Shown here: positions 16,653-24,695 of the stretch, piece after piece
How positions within the stretch are numbered: position 1 is the stretch's first letter
Layout of the letters: each line of letters starts with the position of its first letter
NCBI RefSeq assembly: GCF_018130695.1
Contig: NZ_JAFCJX010000009.1
Span: forward strand, 62,001-126,000
DNA from: Bradyrhizobium jicamae
GTDB taxonomy: Bacteria > Pseudomonadota > Alphaproteobacteria > Rhizobiales > Xanthobacteraceae
Length of the DNA: 64,000 nucleotides
Reading direction: 5' to 3'
Position numbers and translations under genes: made by a program
Notes under the pieces: model-generated
Told to the model about the DNA's origin: nothing
What the model saw: the letters and a program-made list of their open reading frames with translations, nothing else
Database searches by the model: none

Positions 16653-17810
16653 ATGGTCTCTGCCTTGCGCTTCTCTCGACGCAGCCTGGTCAAGGGTCTT
16701 GCTGTTGCGCCCCTCGCGATGCCCGCGATCGTCGGCCGTGCGCGCGCCGCCGATCCGATCCGCATCGGAATTTCCGGCCCGATGACCGGGCAGTTCGCCC
16801 AGAACGGCCAGTGGATGAAGAACGGCGTCGCGATCGCGGTGAAGCAGGCCAACGACAAGGGCGGCATCAAGGGACGCCTGATCGAGGTGCGCATCGCCGA
16901 CGATCTCGGTCCCAATCCGACTGCGGCCGGCAATGCCGTCACCAAGCTCGCCACCCAGGACGAGGTGGTGGCGCTGGTCGGCCCGCACTACACGCCCGGC
17001 ATCCTGCCCAATGTGCCATTGCTGGCGAAGTACAAGGTGCCGTGCCTGACGGGAGCGACCGGGCCGGTGGTGACGCAGCAGGGCAGCGCGTGGGTGTTTC
17101 GCGTGCGCCTGAACGACGCGATCGGCGCGGATCTTCTGGTCAAGTATGTCGTCGAAGACCTGCAGTGGAAGAAGATCGGACTCGGCTACGTCAACACCGC
17201 CTTCGGTCAGTCCGGCATCGCCGTGGTCAAGGCATCGCTGTCCAAACGCAGCATCGAGCCGGTTCTGGTCCAGGCCCACACCGATGCAACCAAGGACTAC
17301 ACCTCGCAGATCCTCGCCTTCCAGCAGGCCGGTGTCGACGGCATCATCGTCTGGACCGACGATCAGCCGGCCGGGCTGATCGCCAAGCAGAGCAAGACTC
17401 TCGGTGCCAAGTTCGGCATCGCCGGCAACACGGCGTTCTCCCAGCCGATCTTCCTCGGTCTTGCCGGCGAGGGCGCCGACGGCTGCATGGCGATCGGCGA
17501 ATTCGTCAACGACAATCCCGACGAGCGCGTCCAGAGCTGGAAGAAGCTCTATGCCGCGGCCTATCCCGGCGACGAGCCCGAGCTCTACGCCACCGTCTAC
17601 CACGACGCGGCGAAGCTGATCATCGCGGCGATGGAGCGCGCTGAGACCATCAGCGGCGAGGGGATTCAGCAGGCGCTGACCGCGATCCGCGACTTCCCGG
17701 GCATTGTCACGCGCTACGGCTGGACCGGCAATGGCGACATGACCCATTCCGGCATCATCACCCGGGTCGCCGCCGGCAAGCCCGAGATCGTCAAGGTCAT
17801 CAGCAGCTGA
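16653..17810 (+). CDS. Branched-chain-type ABC transporter substrate-binding protein
   Basis: 385 residues from ATG 16653, with GGAGGAAAC upstream; the frame is open far upstream but that is the +2 shadow of the permease. The N-terminus, RFSRRSLVKGLAVAPLAMPAIVGRARA, has a twin-arginine-like signal. The Peripla_BP_6 domain begins IRIGISGPMTGQFAQNGQWMKNGV and contains ALVGPHYTPGILPNVPL and IGLGYVNTAFGQSG. The ligand may be an amino acid, amide or aromatic acid; the family is broad. It is the first gene of a complete importer (17861, 18742, 19724). Confidence 0.9.
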   Translation: MVSALRFSRRSLVKGLAVAPLAMPAIVGRARAADPIRIGISGPMTGQFAQNGQWMKNGVAIAVKQANDKGGIKGRLIEVRIADDLGPNPTAAGNAVTKLATQDEVVALVGPHYTPGILPNVPLLAKYKVPCLTGATGPVVTQQGSAWVFRVRLNDAIGADLLVKYVVEDLQWKKIGLGYVNTAFGQSGIAVVKASLSKRSIEPVLVQAHTDATKDYTSQILAFQQAGVDGIIVWTDDQPAGLIAKQSKTLGAKFGIAGNTAFSQPIFLGLAGEGADGCMAIGEFVNDNPDERVQSWKKLYAAAYPGDEPELYATVYHDAAKLIIAAMERAETISGEGIQQALTAIRDFPGIVTRYGWTGNGDMTHSGIITRVAAGKPEIVKVISS

Positions 17811-17860
17811 GGACTGTGCCGCCGGATCGTCCAGCGGACGGGCCGCCAAGGGATCGCACG

Positions 17861-18742
17861 ATGTTGCAGACATTTGTTCAAATCGTTCTGGTGGGATTGG
17901 CGGTCGGCGCGGCCTATGCGCTGGTTGCGCTCGGCTACACGCTGATCTGGAATGCGGTGTCGCTGGTCAACTTCGCCCAGGGCGACCTCGTGATGCTCGG
18001 TGCGTTCGTGTCGGTCGGATGGCTCGCCAACCGCCTCGGCATGCCGCTATGGCTCAATCTCGTGACCATGCTCGTGATCCTCGGCCTGTTCGGCGCGGCA
18101 TTGGCGTGGGGGATCTACCATCCGTTGCGCAACGCCCCGCAATTGTCGGCGATCGTGGCGACGCTCGGCCTGTCGATGGCATTGCAGAACATCGCGGTCA
18201 TCGTCTGGGGACCGCAGCCGCTGAACTTCGCCGGCCCGCTCGGGACGACGTCGGTGCACCTGTTCGGCTCCACGATCTACGCCCAGTACCTCGTGATCCT
18301 GGCGGCCCTCGCCGTCATGATGGCGATCCAGCACGGCTTGTTCCAGCACACGGCGCTCGGGCGGGCGATGCGCGCCACTGCGCAGGACGCCGAAGCCGCG
18401 CGGCTGATGGGCATCCCGACCGCGCGCATCATCGCCTTCATCTTCGCCTACGCCACCATGCTGGCGGCACTCGCCGGCTGGCTGGTCGCGCCGCTGTCCT
18501 ATGTCTCCTCGGACATGGGCGTCAATCTGTCGCTGCGCGCCTTTGCGGCGACCATTCTCGGCGGCTTCGGCTCGATACCCGGCGCGCTCGTCGGCGGGCT
18601 GATCTTCGGTGTCATCGAGTCGGCCGGATCGTTCTACATCTCGTCGGAATACATCGACGTGATCGCATTCGGCGTGCTGATCGCGGTGCTGATGTTCCGC
18701 CCGCAAGGCATCTTCGGCGAACTCGAGCTGGAGCGTCCGTGA
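17861..18742 (+). CDS. livH: Branched-chain-type ABC permease, LivH family
   Basis: 293 residues from ATG 17861; an upstream in-frame ATG at 17816 would add 15 unlikely hydrophilic residues. About eight transmembrane helices. Typical LivH landmarks are GAAYALVALGYTLIWNAVSLVNFAQGDLVMLGAF and the coupling loop GRAMRATAQDAEAARLMGIPTARIIAFIF. Its stop overlaps the livM start by one base (TGATG). Confidence 0.9.
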   Translation: MLQTFVQIVLVGLAVGAAYALVALGYTLIWNAVSLVNFAQGDLVMLGAFVSVGWLANRLGMPLWLNLVTMLVILGLFGAALAWGIYHPLRNAPQLSAIVATLGLSMALQNIAVIVWGPQPLNFAGPLGTTSVHLFGSTIYAQYLVILAALAVMMAIQHGLFQHTALGRAMRATAQDAEAARLMGIPTARIIAFIFAYATMLAALAGWLVAPLSYVSSDMGVNLSLRAFAATILGGFGSIPGALVGGLIFGVIESAGSFYISSEYIDVIAFGVLIAVLMFRPQGIFGELELERP

Positions 18743-19740
18743 TGACCGGCCATCAAGCCAATCTGCCGATGCGCACGCTCGCCCCGCTGGTGATCGGCGT
18801 CTGCGTTCTGTGCGGGATCATCCTGCCGCGCTTCTTGTCGGTGTATTACCTGCAGGTGGCCGACGTCACGCTGATCAATATCCTGCTGGTGCTCGGGCTC
18901 AACTTCATTCTCGGCTTCGGCGGACAGATGTCGCTGGCGCAATGCGCGTTCTTCGGCATCGGTGCCTACGGTTTCACGCTGCTGCAGGCCGCCGGCATGC
19001 CGGTGCCGGTCGCCGCGATCGGCGCGGTCACGCTCTCGGCTGCGGTGGGCATGGCGCTGGGCTGGCCGACATTGCGCCTGAAGGGCCATTATCTCGCGCT
19101 GTGCACACTGGCCTTCGCGCTCATCGTCGAGCGGCTGCTGGTGAACTGGGAGGGGTTGACCAACGGCGCCAACGGCATCACTGCGATCCCGGGCATCGGG
19201 CTCGCGGGCGAGAACGACAAGATGCTGTGGGTGCTGCTCGCCATCGTCGCCGCCGCCTATCTGCTGCAGGTCTGGATCGCCAACGGGCCGTTGGGCCTGC
19301 GCATCCGCGGCCTGCGCGACGATCCCTTGGCCGCCCAGGCCGTCGGCATCGACATTTCACGGCTGAAGATCATGCTGTTCGTGATCTCCGCGGCCTATGG
19401 CGGTCTTGCCGGCATCTGTTACGTGCTGCTGCGCGGCTACATCAGCCCCGATGTGTTCTCCTGGCAGTCGACCTTCTCGTATCTCGCCATGGCGGTGGTT
19501 GGCGGCCTCGGCAGCTCGCTTGGCGCCGTGCTCGGCGCGATTCTCTACACATTCGTGCCCGAACTGCTGCGCTTCATGCAGGAATACTACTTCGCCGTGT
19601 TCGGAGCGATGGTGATCCTGGTGATCACTTTCTTCCCCGCAGGTCTCGCAGGATTGGTTCTCTCCGTGTTCCGAAATCTTCGCCGGCGCGAGAAATCCTA
19701 CGCTCGATCGGATGTGACCCGTCATGAACGCGCTGCTTGA
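18742..19740 (+). CDS. livM: Branched-chain-type ABC permease, LivM family
   Basis: 332 residues from ATG 18742. LivM features include LNFILGFGGQMSLAQCAFFGIGAYGF, WPTLRLKGHYLALCTLAFALIVERLL and the coupling loop GLRIRGLRDDPLAAQAVGIDISRLKIMLFVISA. The tail is basic and extends beyond the last helix (RNLRRREKSYARSDVTRHERAA), because the following ATPase gene starts 17 nt inside it. Confidence 0.9.
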   Translation: MTGHQANLPMRTLAPLVIGVCVLCGIILPRFLSVYYLQVADVTLINILLVLGLNFILGFGGQMSLAQCAFFGIGAYGFTLLQAAGMPVPVAAIGAVTLSAAVGMALGWPTLRLKGHYLALCTLAFALIVERLLVNWEGLTNGANGITAIPGIGLAGENDKMLWVLLAIVAAAYLLQVWIANGPLGLRIRGLRDDPLAAQAVGIDISRLKIMLFVISAAYGGLAGICYVLLRGYISPDVFSWQSTFSYLAMAVVGGLGSSLGAVLGAILYTFVPELLRFMQEYYFAVFGAMVILVITFFPAGLAGLVLSVFRNLRRREKSYARSDVTRHERAA

Positions 19741-21220
19741 ACTTTCCGGCGTCACCAAACGCTTCGGCGGACTGACCGCGCTCGAAGATGTCTCGCTCTC
19801 GGTGGCGCAAGGCACGATCCATGCGGTGATCGGTCCGAACGGCTCCGGCAAGACCACGCTCTTCAATATCATCAGCGGCATCTACACGCCGACCGAAGGC
19901 GAGGTCTGCTTCGAGGGCGCCGCCGTGACCTCCAAGCCGCTGCACCAGCTCGCAGCCATGGGGCTGGCGCGGACGTTCCAGAACACCCGGCTGTTCGGTT
20001 CGATGACCGTGCGCCAGAACGTCCTGGCCGCGCGGCATGGGCGGTCCCATCCCTGGCGCTTCGATCAGGCGAATGCGCGGCGGGTCGACGAGATCATCAG
20101 GTTCGTCGGCCTTGCCGACGTCGCCGATACCGGCGCGGCGTCGCTGCCGCAGGGGCAGCGGCGGCTGCTCGAAATCGCCAAGGCGCTGGCGCTCGAACCG
20201 CGTCTCGTGCTGCTGGACGAGCCGCATGGCGGTCTCAATCACGCCGAGACGGCGCGGCTGATCGAGGTGATCCGCCAGATGCATGCGCAGGGCATGACGA
20301 TCCTGCTGATCGAGCACGAGATGGAAGTGGTGATGACGCTCGCCGACCGGATCACCGTGCTCAACTTCGGCAAGGTACTGGCCGAGGGGACGCCAGGTGA
20401 AATCCAAAGCAATGCCGCCGTGATCGAGGCCTATCTCGGCCGCGCCGAACGCGAGGTGGAACTCCACGCAGAGATTGGTCGGGCCAGCGAAGGGACCGGC
20501 GCGCCGCTGCTCGACGTCTCGGACCTCGTGGTTCGCTACGGTGACATCGAGGCGGTGCGGCGGGTCTCGCTCAAGGTCGGCGTGGGCGAGTTCGTGGCGC
20601 TGCTCGGCAACAACGGCGCCGGAAAATCCTCGACGCTGAAAGCCATCGCGCGGCTCACGCAGGCCTCCGGGTCGGTGCGTTTCAACGGTCATGAACTGAC
20701 CCGGGAGCCGACCGAACGTCTGGTCGGCATGGGGCTGGCGCTGGTGCCCGAGCGCCGGCGCCTGTTTGGCGGCCTGACCGTGATCGAGAACCTCAAGATC
20801 GGCGCGTATGGGCGGCCGCAGGCCGAACTCGCGGGATTGATCGAGGAGATGCTCACGCTGTTTCCGAACCTCAGGCGACTGTCGGCGTCGCTCGCATTCT
20901 CGCTGTCCGGCGGCGAGCAGCAGATGCTGGCAATTGCGCGGGCGCTGATGAGCCGCCCGCGCTTGCTGCTGCTCGACGAACCGTCGCTGGGCCTGGCGCC
21001 GCTGCTGGTCGAGCAGGTGTTCGGCAAGCTCGTCGAGGTGAACAGGCAGGGCACGGCGATCCTGCTGGTGGAGCAGAATGCCCGCATGGCGCTGTCGGTC
21101 GCCCACCGCGGCTATGTGCTCAGCTCGGGATGCGTCGTCGTCGAGGGAAGCGCCGCCGAGGTCGCGCGCGATCCGCGGCTGATGGGCGCCTATCTCGGTC
21201 ACGGCGAAGCTGCGGAATAG
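19724..21220 (+). CDS. Fused LivG-LivF ABC ATPase
   Basis: 498 residues holding two complete ATPase domains, where most systems encode two separate proteins of about 250 residues. Domain 1 (residues about 4-245, LivG-type): Walker A GPNGSGKTT, signature region SLPQGQRRLLEIAKALALEP, Walker B LVLLDEP, H-loop LIEHEM. Domain 2 (about 264-498, LivF-type): Walker A GNNGAGKSS, Q-loop LVPERRRLFGGLTV, signature LSGGEQQMLAIARAL, Walker B LLLLDEPSLGLAP, H-loop VEQNA. A short linker (HAEIGRASEGTGAP) joins them. The start lies within the 3' end of livM, so translation is coupled. The fusion fixes a 1:1 heterodimer. Confidence 0.92.
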   Translation: MNALLELSGVTKRFGGLTALEDVSLSVAQGTIHAVIGPNGSGKTTLFNIISGIYTPTEGEVCFEGAAVTSKPLHQLAAMGLARTFQNTRLFGSMTVRQNVLAARHGRSHPWRFDQANARRVDEIIRFVGLADVADTGAASLPQGQRRLLEIAKALALEPRLVLLDEPHGGLNHAETARLIEVIRQMHAQGMTILLIEHEMEVVMTLADRITVLNFGKVLAEGTPGEIQSNAAVIEAYLGRAEREVELHAEIGRASEGTGAPLLDVSDLVVRYGDIEAVRRVSLKVGVGEFVALLGNNGAGKSSTLKAIARLTQASGSVRFNGHELTREPTERLVGMGLALVPERRRLFGGLTVIENLKIGAYGRPQAELAGLIEEMLTLFPNLRRLSASLAFSLSGGEQQMLAIARALMSRPRLLLLDEPSLGLAPLLVEQVFGKLVEVNRQGTAILLVEQNARMALSVAHRGYVLSSGCVVVEGSAAEVARDPRLMGAYLGHGEAAE

Positions 21221-21231
21221 AGCGCGAGGTT

Positions 21232-21316
21232 CGAGGCTGCTTTTCCTGCCTCCACGCCGCGGTCTCGGCTTGAACGCAGCCTCGCCGTGGTGCAGATGGA
21301 GGCAGGGTCACCACGG
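21232..21316 (+). ncRNA. Structured mRNA leader: two hairpins with complementary loops
   Basis: Between the ATPase stop (21220) and the next ATG (21325) lie three perfect inverted repeats. Stem A: CGAGGCTGC (21232-21240) with GCAGCCTCG (21276-21284). Stem C, immediately adjacent: CCGTGGTG (21285-21292) with CACCACGG (21309-21316). The loop of A contains CCTGCCTCCA (21245-21254), which is the exact complement of TGGAGGCAGG (21297-21306) in the loop of C. That is a possible 10-bp kissing interaction. The 3' arm of stem C includes the first bases of the GGAGA ribosome-binding site for the dehydrogenase gene. The repeats are seen directly; folding and regulation are inferred. Confidence 0.55.
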
Positions 21317-21324
21317 AGAACGCC

Positions 21325-22725
21325 ATGAACGCGCACGCCCTGCCACGCCCGGAGCCTGACACCATCGCCGCGCTGCGGGCGAAGCTGACCGAGCGCCTCG
21401 GCGCGCGCGTCTCGGTCTCGCAGTCTGTTCTCGAACAGCACAGTCACGGCGAGGGCCTGCCGGCGGTCGGAATGCCCGATCTCGTGGTGTTCCCCGAGAC
21501 CAATGAAGAAGTCGCCTTCGTTCTCTCGCTCTGCAATGAGCATCGTGTCCCCGTGACGCCGTTCGGCGCGGGGTCCTCACTCGAAGGCCAGCTGGCGGCG
21601 CTGGCCGGCGGCGTCTCGCTCGACACCAGCCGGTTCGACAGGATCCTCGACGTTTCACCGGAGTCGCTGGATTGCCGGGTGCAGGCCGGCGTGACGCGCG
21701 AGGCGCTGAATGCGCAGATCCGCGACACCGGGCTGTTCTTTCCGGTCGATCCCGGCGCCAATGCCTCGATCGGCGGCATGGCCTCGACGCGCGCCTCCGG
21801 CACCAACGCGGTGCGCTATGGCACGATGCGCGAGAATATTCTTGGCCTGACCGTGGTCACGCCCGACGGCCGCATCGTGCGCACCGGCAGCCGGGCGCGA
21901 AAATCCTCCACCGGGCTTGATCTCACCCATCTCTACGTCGGCAGCGAGGGTACGCTCGGCGTCATCACCGAGATTCAGCTGAAACTCTATGGCCTGCCGG
22001 AATCGATCGTCGCGGCGGTTTGCCAGTTTGCTTCGCTCGAAGGCGCGGTGGCCGCCGTGGTAACCGCGCTGCAGTCGAACCTGAAGCTCGCGCGCATCGA
22101 GCTGCTCGACGAGGTGCAGATGCGCGCCGCGATCAATTATTCAAAGCTCGACTATGCGGAGACGCCGACGCTGTTTCTCGAATTCGTCGGCTCGCCGAAC
22201 GGCGTGCGCGAGGATGTCGAGATGATGCAGGCGATATCAGACGAGAACGGCGGCGGCGCGTTTCAATTCGCCGAGCGGCCCGAGGATCGCAATCGGCTCT
22301 GGAAGGCGCGGCACAATTCGTATCAGGCGGTGAGGGCGCTCGCACCCGGCAAGAGCAACATGGGTACCGATGCCTGCGTGCCGATCTCGGCGCTGCCGGC
22401 CTGCCTGCTGGAGACCAAGGCCGACATCGTCGCGTCCGCCCTGCTGGCGCCGATCGTCGGCCACGTCGGCGACGGCAATTTCCACCTCGGCATCCTCTAC
22501 GATCCCAACGACCCCGATGAGACCGAGCGCGCCGAGGCGCTGGCGTTCCGCACCTCGCGCCGCGCCATTGCGATGGGCGGCACCTGCTCGGGCGAGCACG
22601 GCATCGGCCTGCACAAGATCGTTCACATGCAGACCGAGCACGGCGAGGGTGTCGCCCTGATGAAGGCCATCAAGCACGCGCTCGATCCGAACGGGATCAT
22701 GAATCCCGGCAAGGTCTATCCCTGA
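21325..22725 (+). CDS. FAD-linked D-2-hydroxyacid dehydrogenase, GlcD/D-LDH family
   Basis: 466 residues. The FAD-binding PCMH domain covers residues about 50-225 (TPFGAGSSLEGQLAALAGGVSLD, GVTREALNAQIRDTGLFFPVDPGANASIGGMASTRASGTNAVRYGTM). The FAD-oxidase C domain has VGHVGDGNFHLGILYD with the metal-binding His pair, and the hallmark CSGEHGIGLHK near the end. The family oxidises D-lactate, glycolate or D-2-hydroxyglutarate to the 2-oxo acid at the membrane. It is the last gene of the ABC operon, separated from it by the structured leader above. Substrate unknown; feeding or draining the 2-oxo-acid pool handled by the DapA-like enzyme would be consistent. Confidence 0.88.
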   Translation: MNAHALPRPEPDTIAALRAKLTERLGARVSVSQSVLEQHSHGEGLPAVGMPDLVVFPETNEEVAFVLSLCNEHRVPVTPFGAGSSLEGQLAALAGGVSLDTSRFDRILDVSPESLDCRVQAGVTREALNAQIRDTGLFFPVDPGANASIGGMASTRASGTNAVRYGTMRENILGLTVVTPDGRIVRTGSRARKSSTGLDLTHLYVGSEGTLGVITEIQLKLYGLPESIVAAVCQFASLEGAVAAVVTALQSNLKLARIELLDEVQMRAAINYSKLDYAETPTLFLEFVGSPNGVREDVEMMQAISDENGGGAFQFAERPEDRNRLWKARHNSYQAVRALAPGKSNMGTDACVPISALPACLLETKADIVASALLAPIVGHVGDGNFHLGILYDPNDPDETERAEALAFRTSRRAIAMGGTCSGEHGIGLHKIVHMQTEHGEGVALMKAIKHALDPNGIMNPGKVYP

Positions 22726-22798
22726 GCCCTCGGGAACCGATTCGGTGATTCGGATTCGCTGCTGGAACACGGGTTCCCATGCAAGCAACATTGATTGA

Positions 22799-22874
22799 AC
22801 CGACTCGCAGTGTCTCGTGTTAACAGCTCGTTAACCAACTCCGCGCGAGGATTTCGTCCTCGTGCAGAGTCGGT
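22799..22874 (+). other. Nested inverted repeats upstream of the 59-residue gene
   Basis: ACCGACTC (22799-22806) pairs with GAGTCGGT (22867-22874). Within it are GTTAAC-AGCTC-GTTAAC (22819-22835) and CGAGGA-TTTCG-TCCTCG (22846-22862). As RNA this would be a three-way junction ending 26 nt before the start codon. If transcription starts downstream of the CtrA box, only the inner CGAGGA hairpin would be transcribed. Confidence 0.35.
22820..22835. promoter_or_regulatory. CtrA-type box, TTAA-N7-TTAAC
   Basis: TTAA (22820-22823), 7 nt, TTAAC (22831-22835) matches the full CtrA site consensus of alphaproteobacteria. It is 66 bp upstream of the small gene at 22901. Confidence 0.5.
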
Positions 22875-22900
22875 CGCATGAGCTGAAAGGGACTTGAACG

Positions 22901-23080
22901 ATGGCGAAATTCACGCGCGGCGATGTCGTCAAGAAGGACAAAGGCGGGCTTGGCGTCGTCAGGGCGGTCTTTGTCAGCAAGGATGGCCAGCAGATGTATG
23001 CCGTCGAGAAGGACGGCGCGTTCGAGTTCATGGACGAAGCGCGCCTGTCGCACATCGAGCGGCCCGAACTGGCGGCCTGA
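22901..23080 (+). CDS. Small conserved-looking protein, 59 residues
   Basis: MAKFTRGDVVKKDKGGLGVV begins a basic N-terminal half; the rest is VFVSKDGQQMYAVEKDGAFEFMDEARLSHIERPELAA. The ATG has AAAGGGA 9 nt upstream and codon usage is that of a real gene (strong third-position GC). The pattern of short beta-strand-like stretches separated by Lys-Gly/Asp-Gly turns suggests a small SH3/KOW-like barrel, a guess. A spurious open frame runs on the opposite strand. It has its own upstream region with a CtrA-type box. Confidence 0.7.
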   Translation: MAKFTRGDVVKKDKGGLGVVRAVFVSKDGQQMYAVEKDGAFEFMDEARLSHIERPELAA

Positions 23081-23086
23081 CGGCCG

Positions 23087-23806
23087 CTAGTCGTAGTTCA
23101 CCTTCGGAAAGAAGTCGCCGCGGCCTTCCGGGGTCATGTCGAGCAGTCCCCACAGGGGATCAGCGAGATCGCCGGCGCGGTGGTGCTGTCTGGGCGCGGA
23201 TGGGGCAAAGCTCATCTCCGAGCCCCAGAAGTGACGGATCACGCCGCCCGTCTTCCGGAACACGTTGAAGATCGTCTCGTCCCAGTTCTCACCATCCGGC
23301 ACCTTGTGCTGCGCGCGCATGGCCAGAGGGAACTTCGACGTGTCGCCAAAATAGTCCGCGTCATAGCTGTTGCCGGCTGTCGACAACAGCGACAGGTGAT
23401 TCCAGCCGCGTGCATGCGCCCAAGCGGCAAGACGCGCGATCGGCGACTTCGCGACGACATGCATCGCGGCCCGTCGGTCCATGTGCCTGGCCGCGCCGTC
23501 GATGCCGTCGAGCAGATGCGTGCAGCCCGGACAGGGGAGATCGCGCTCTGGTCCGTACATGAAGCTGTACAGGATCAGCGTGTCGTGCCGACCAAACAGT
23601 TCGGACATCTTGATCTTCTCGGGCCGCTGATCGCCGCTGATCCGTTCGAACACATAGTCTTCCGGAATCTCGCCACCGATGGGTAGCGCGCGGCGCTTGG
23701 CCGCGACGGCTTCGATGTGCGCCCGTAGCGCGATCTCTTCGTCGAGCAGCGCGTTCCGCGCCGCACGATATTCGGCACTTTCGTTCGGGTAGCGAAGGTG
23801 CTCCAT
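23087..23806 (-). CDS. DUF899 thioredoxin-like protein
   Basis: 239 residues from ATG 23806. The DUF899 family pattern is clear: LRYPNESAEYRAARNALLDEEIALR, then ALPIGGEIPEDYVFE, the segment LILYSFMYGPERDLPCPGCTHLLDG with a CPGC thioredoxin-like motif at about residues 91-94, and the closing HFWGSEM plus LWGLLDMTPEGRGDFFPKVNYD. Members have a thioredoxin-like fold and are often found beside stress or polyketide genes; no biochemical role is firmly known to me. It is convergent with the 59-residue gene and leads the same-strand YCII-like gene's region. Confidence 0.88.
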   Translation of the reverse strand: MEHLRYPNESAEYRAARNALLDEEIALRAHIEAVAAKRRALPIGGEIPEDYVFERISGDQRPEKIKMSELFGRHDTLILYSFMYGPERDLPCPGCTHLLDGIDGAARHMDRRAAMHVVAKSPIARLAAWAHARGWNHLSLLSTAGNSYDADYFGDTSKFPLAMRAQHKVPDGENWDETIFNVFRKTGGVIRHFWGSEMSFAPSAPRQHHRAGDLADPLWGLLDMTPEGRGDFFPKVNYD

Positions 23807-23885
23807 GGCTGCCTCGCGTGGCTGTTGGGAATGTGGGATATCGTTCAACACATCGGCGACGAACCCGTTCCTGATGCGCGCGCCG

Positions 23886-24266
23886 CTACTTGTGTTCCTC
23901 CAAGGTGGGCAACGCAGTCCCCGGCAGGTACACCCTGACCGGGCGGATTTCGTAGACCGCCGACGGGTTGACGCTGCGCAGGTCGCGTGCGGCGGCGATC
24001 GCAGTCGCCTCGTCGGCGCAGGCGACCACGTAGAAGCCGAGCAATTGCTCCTTGGTTTCGGCGAACGGGCCGTCGATCACCATCCCTTGCCCGGGCCCGC
24101 GCAGGGTCTTGGCCTTTGCGGTGTCGCCAAGCCGTGCCGCCGGGCCGAGTTGCTTGGCCAGCCGGCCGTGGACCTGCTTGAGGCCGGTCATGACGGAAGC
24201 GTCTTCCTCGGCGGTCCAGGACATGACCTCGGCCTCAACATGGTAGGCCAGGATGGCATAAAGCAT
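23886..24266 (-). CDS. YCII-domain protein
   Basis: 126 residues from ATG 24266, which has GGAGGAAAATCG upstream. It opens MLYAILAYHVEAEVMSWTAEED and carries the DGPFAETKEQLLGFYVV motif that defines the DGPF group of the YCII family, often fused to or encoded with ECF sigma factors. The His and Asp residues in HV and DGP are the putative active-site pair of YciI-like dimers. No sigma factor gene is adjacent here. Function unknown. Confidence 0.85.
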   Translation of the reverse strand: MLYAILAYHVEAEVMSWTAEEDASVMTGLKQVHGRLAKQLGPAARLGDTAKAKTLRGPGQGMVIDGPFAETKEQLLGFYVVACADEATAIAAARDLRSVNPSAVYEIRPVRVYLPGTALPTLEEHK

Positions 24267-24494
24267 CGATTTTCCTCCGGTTTTCCAGTCTTCCAGTCCC
24301 AAGGACGTACAGGCTGGGCCGAATCCGACAAAGTCAATTTCGCCCCGCATCGATCGCGCCTTTGTGTCGCGGCCGCCCCATCCGCGAAACCGTCCGGAAA
24401 CACGATAGTTCGAACCAGACTCGAACCCGCCGCGAAGCTTGCACGACTGATGGGCAGAATGCAGGAACCTGCGCACCACGGCACGGAGAGCGTC

Positions 24495-24695
24495 ATGTCG
24501 AACAATTACGTCAGGATCATCTGCGACGCCGAACGGGCGCCTGCATCGCAAACCGGCGATTGGCACGATGCCGCCAGCCGCGCCGCTTCCAACCATCATC
24601 GCTACTACGGCGCGTCCGCCCTCAACGGCGGTGAGCGCATCGTCGAAAGCCGCCGTGGCCGGCGTCCGCGCTGGCTCAGCCTGTTCGGCTTCTGA
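24495..24695 (+). CDS. Small hypothetical protein, 66 residues
   Basis: MSNNYVRIICDAERAPASQT opens a 66-residue protein ending RRGRRPRWLSLFGF. GGAGAG lies about 5 nt upstream of the ATG. It is polar, with several His/Tyr/Arg residues and a basic C-terminus, and no recognisable domain. It overlaps the 3' end of the convergent binding-protein gene by 20 nt. Support comes from the ribosome-binding site and codon usage only. Confidence 0.5.
   Translation: MSNNYVRIICDAERAPASQTGDWHDAASRAASNHHRYYGASALNGGERIVESRRGRRPRWLSLFGF

Noticed and set aside
18019..18741. Upstream extension of LivM
   Set aside because: Shadow of LivH; LivM begins at the TGATG junction 18742.
22820..23053. 77-codon minus-strand frame
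   Set aside because: Antisense to the 59-residue gene, which has the better start, ribosome-binding site and protein-like sequence.
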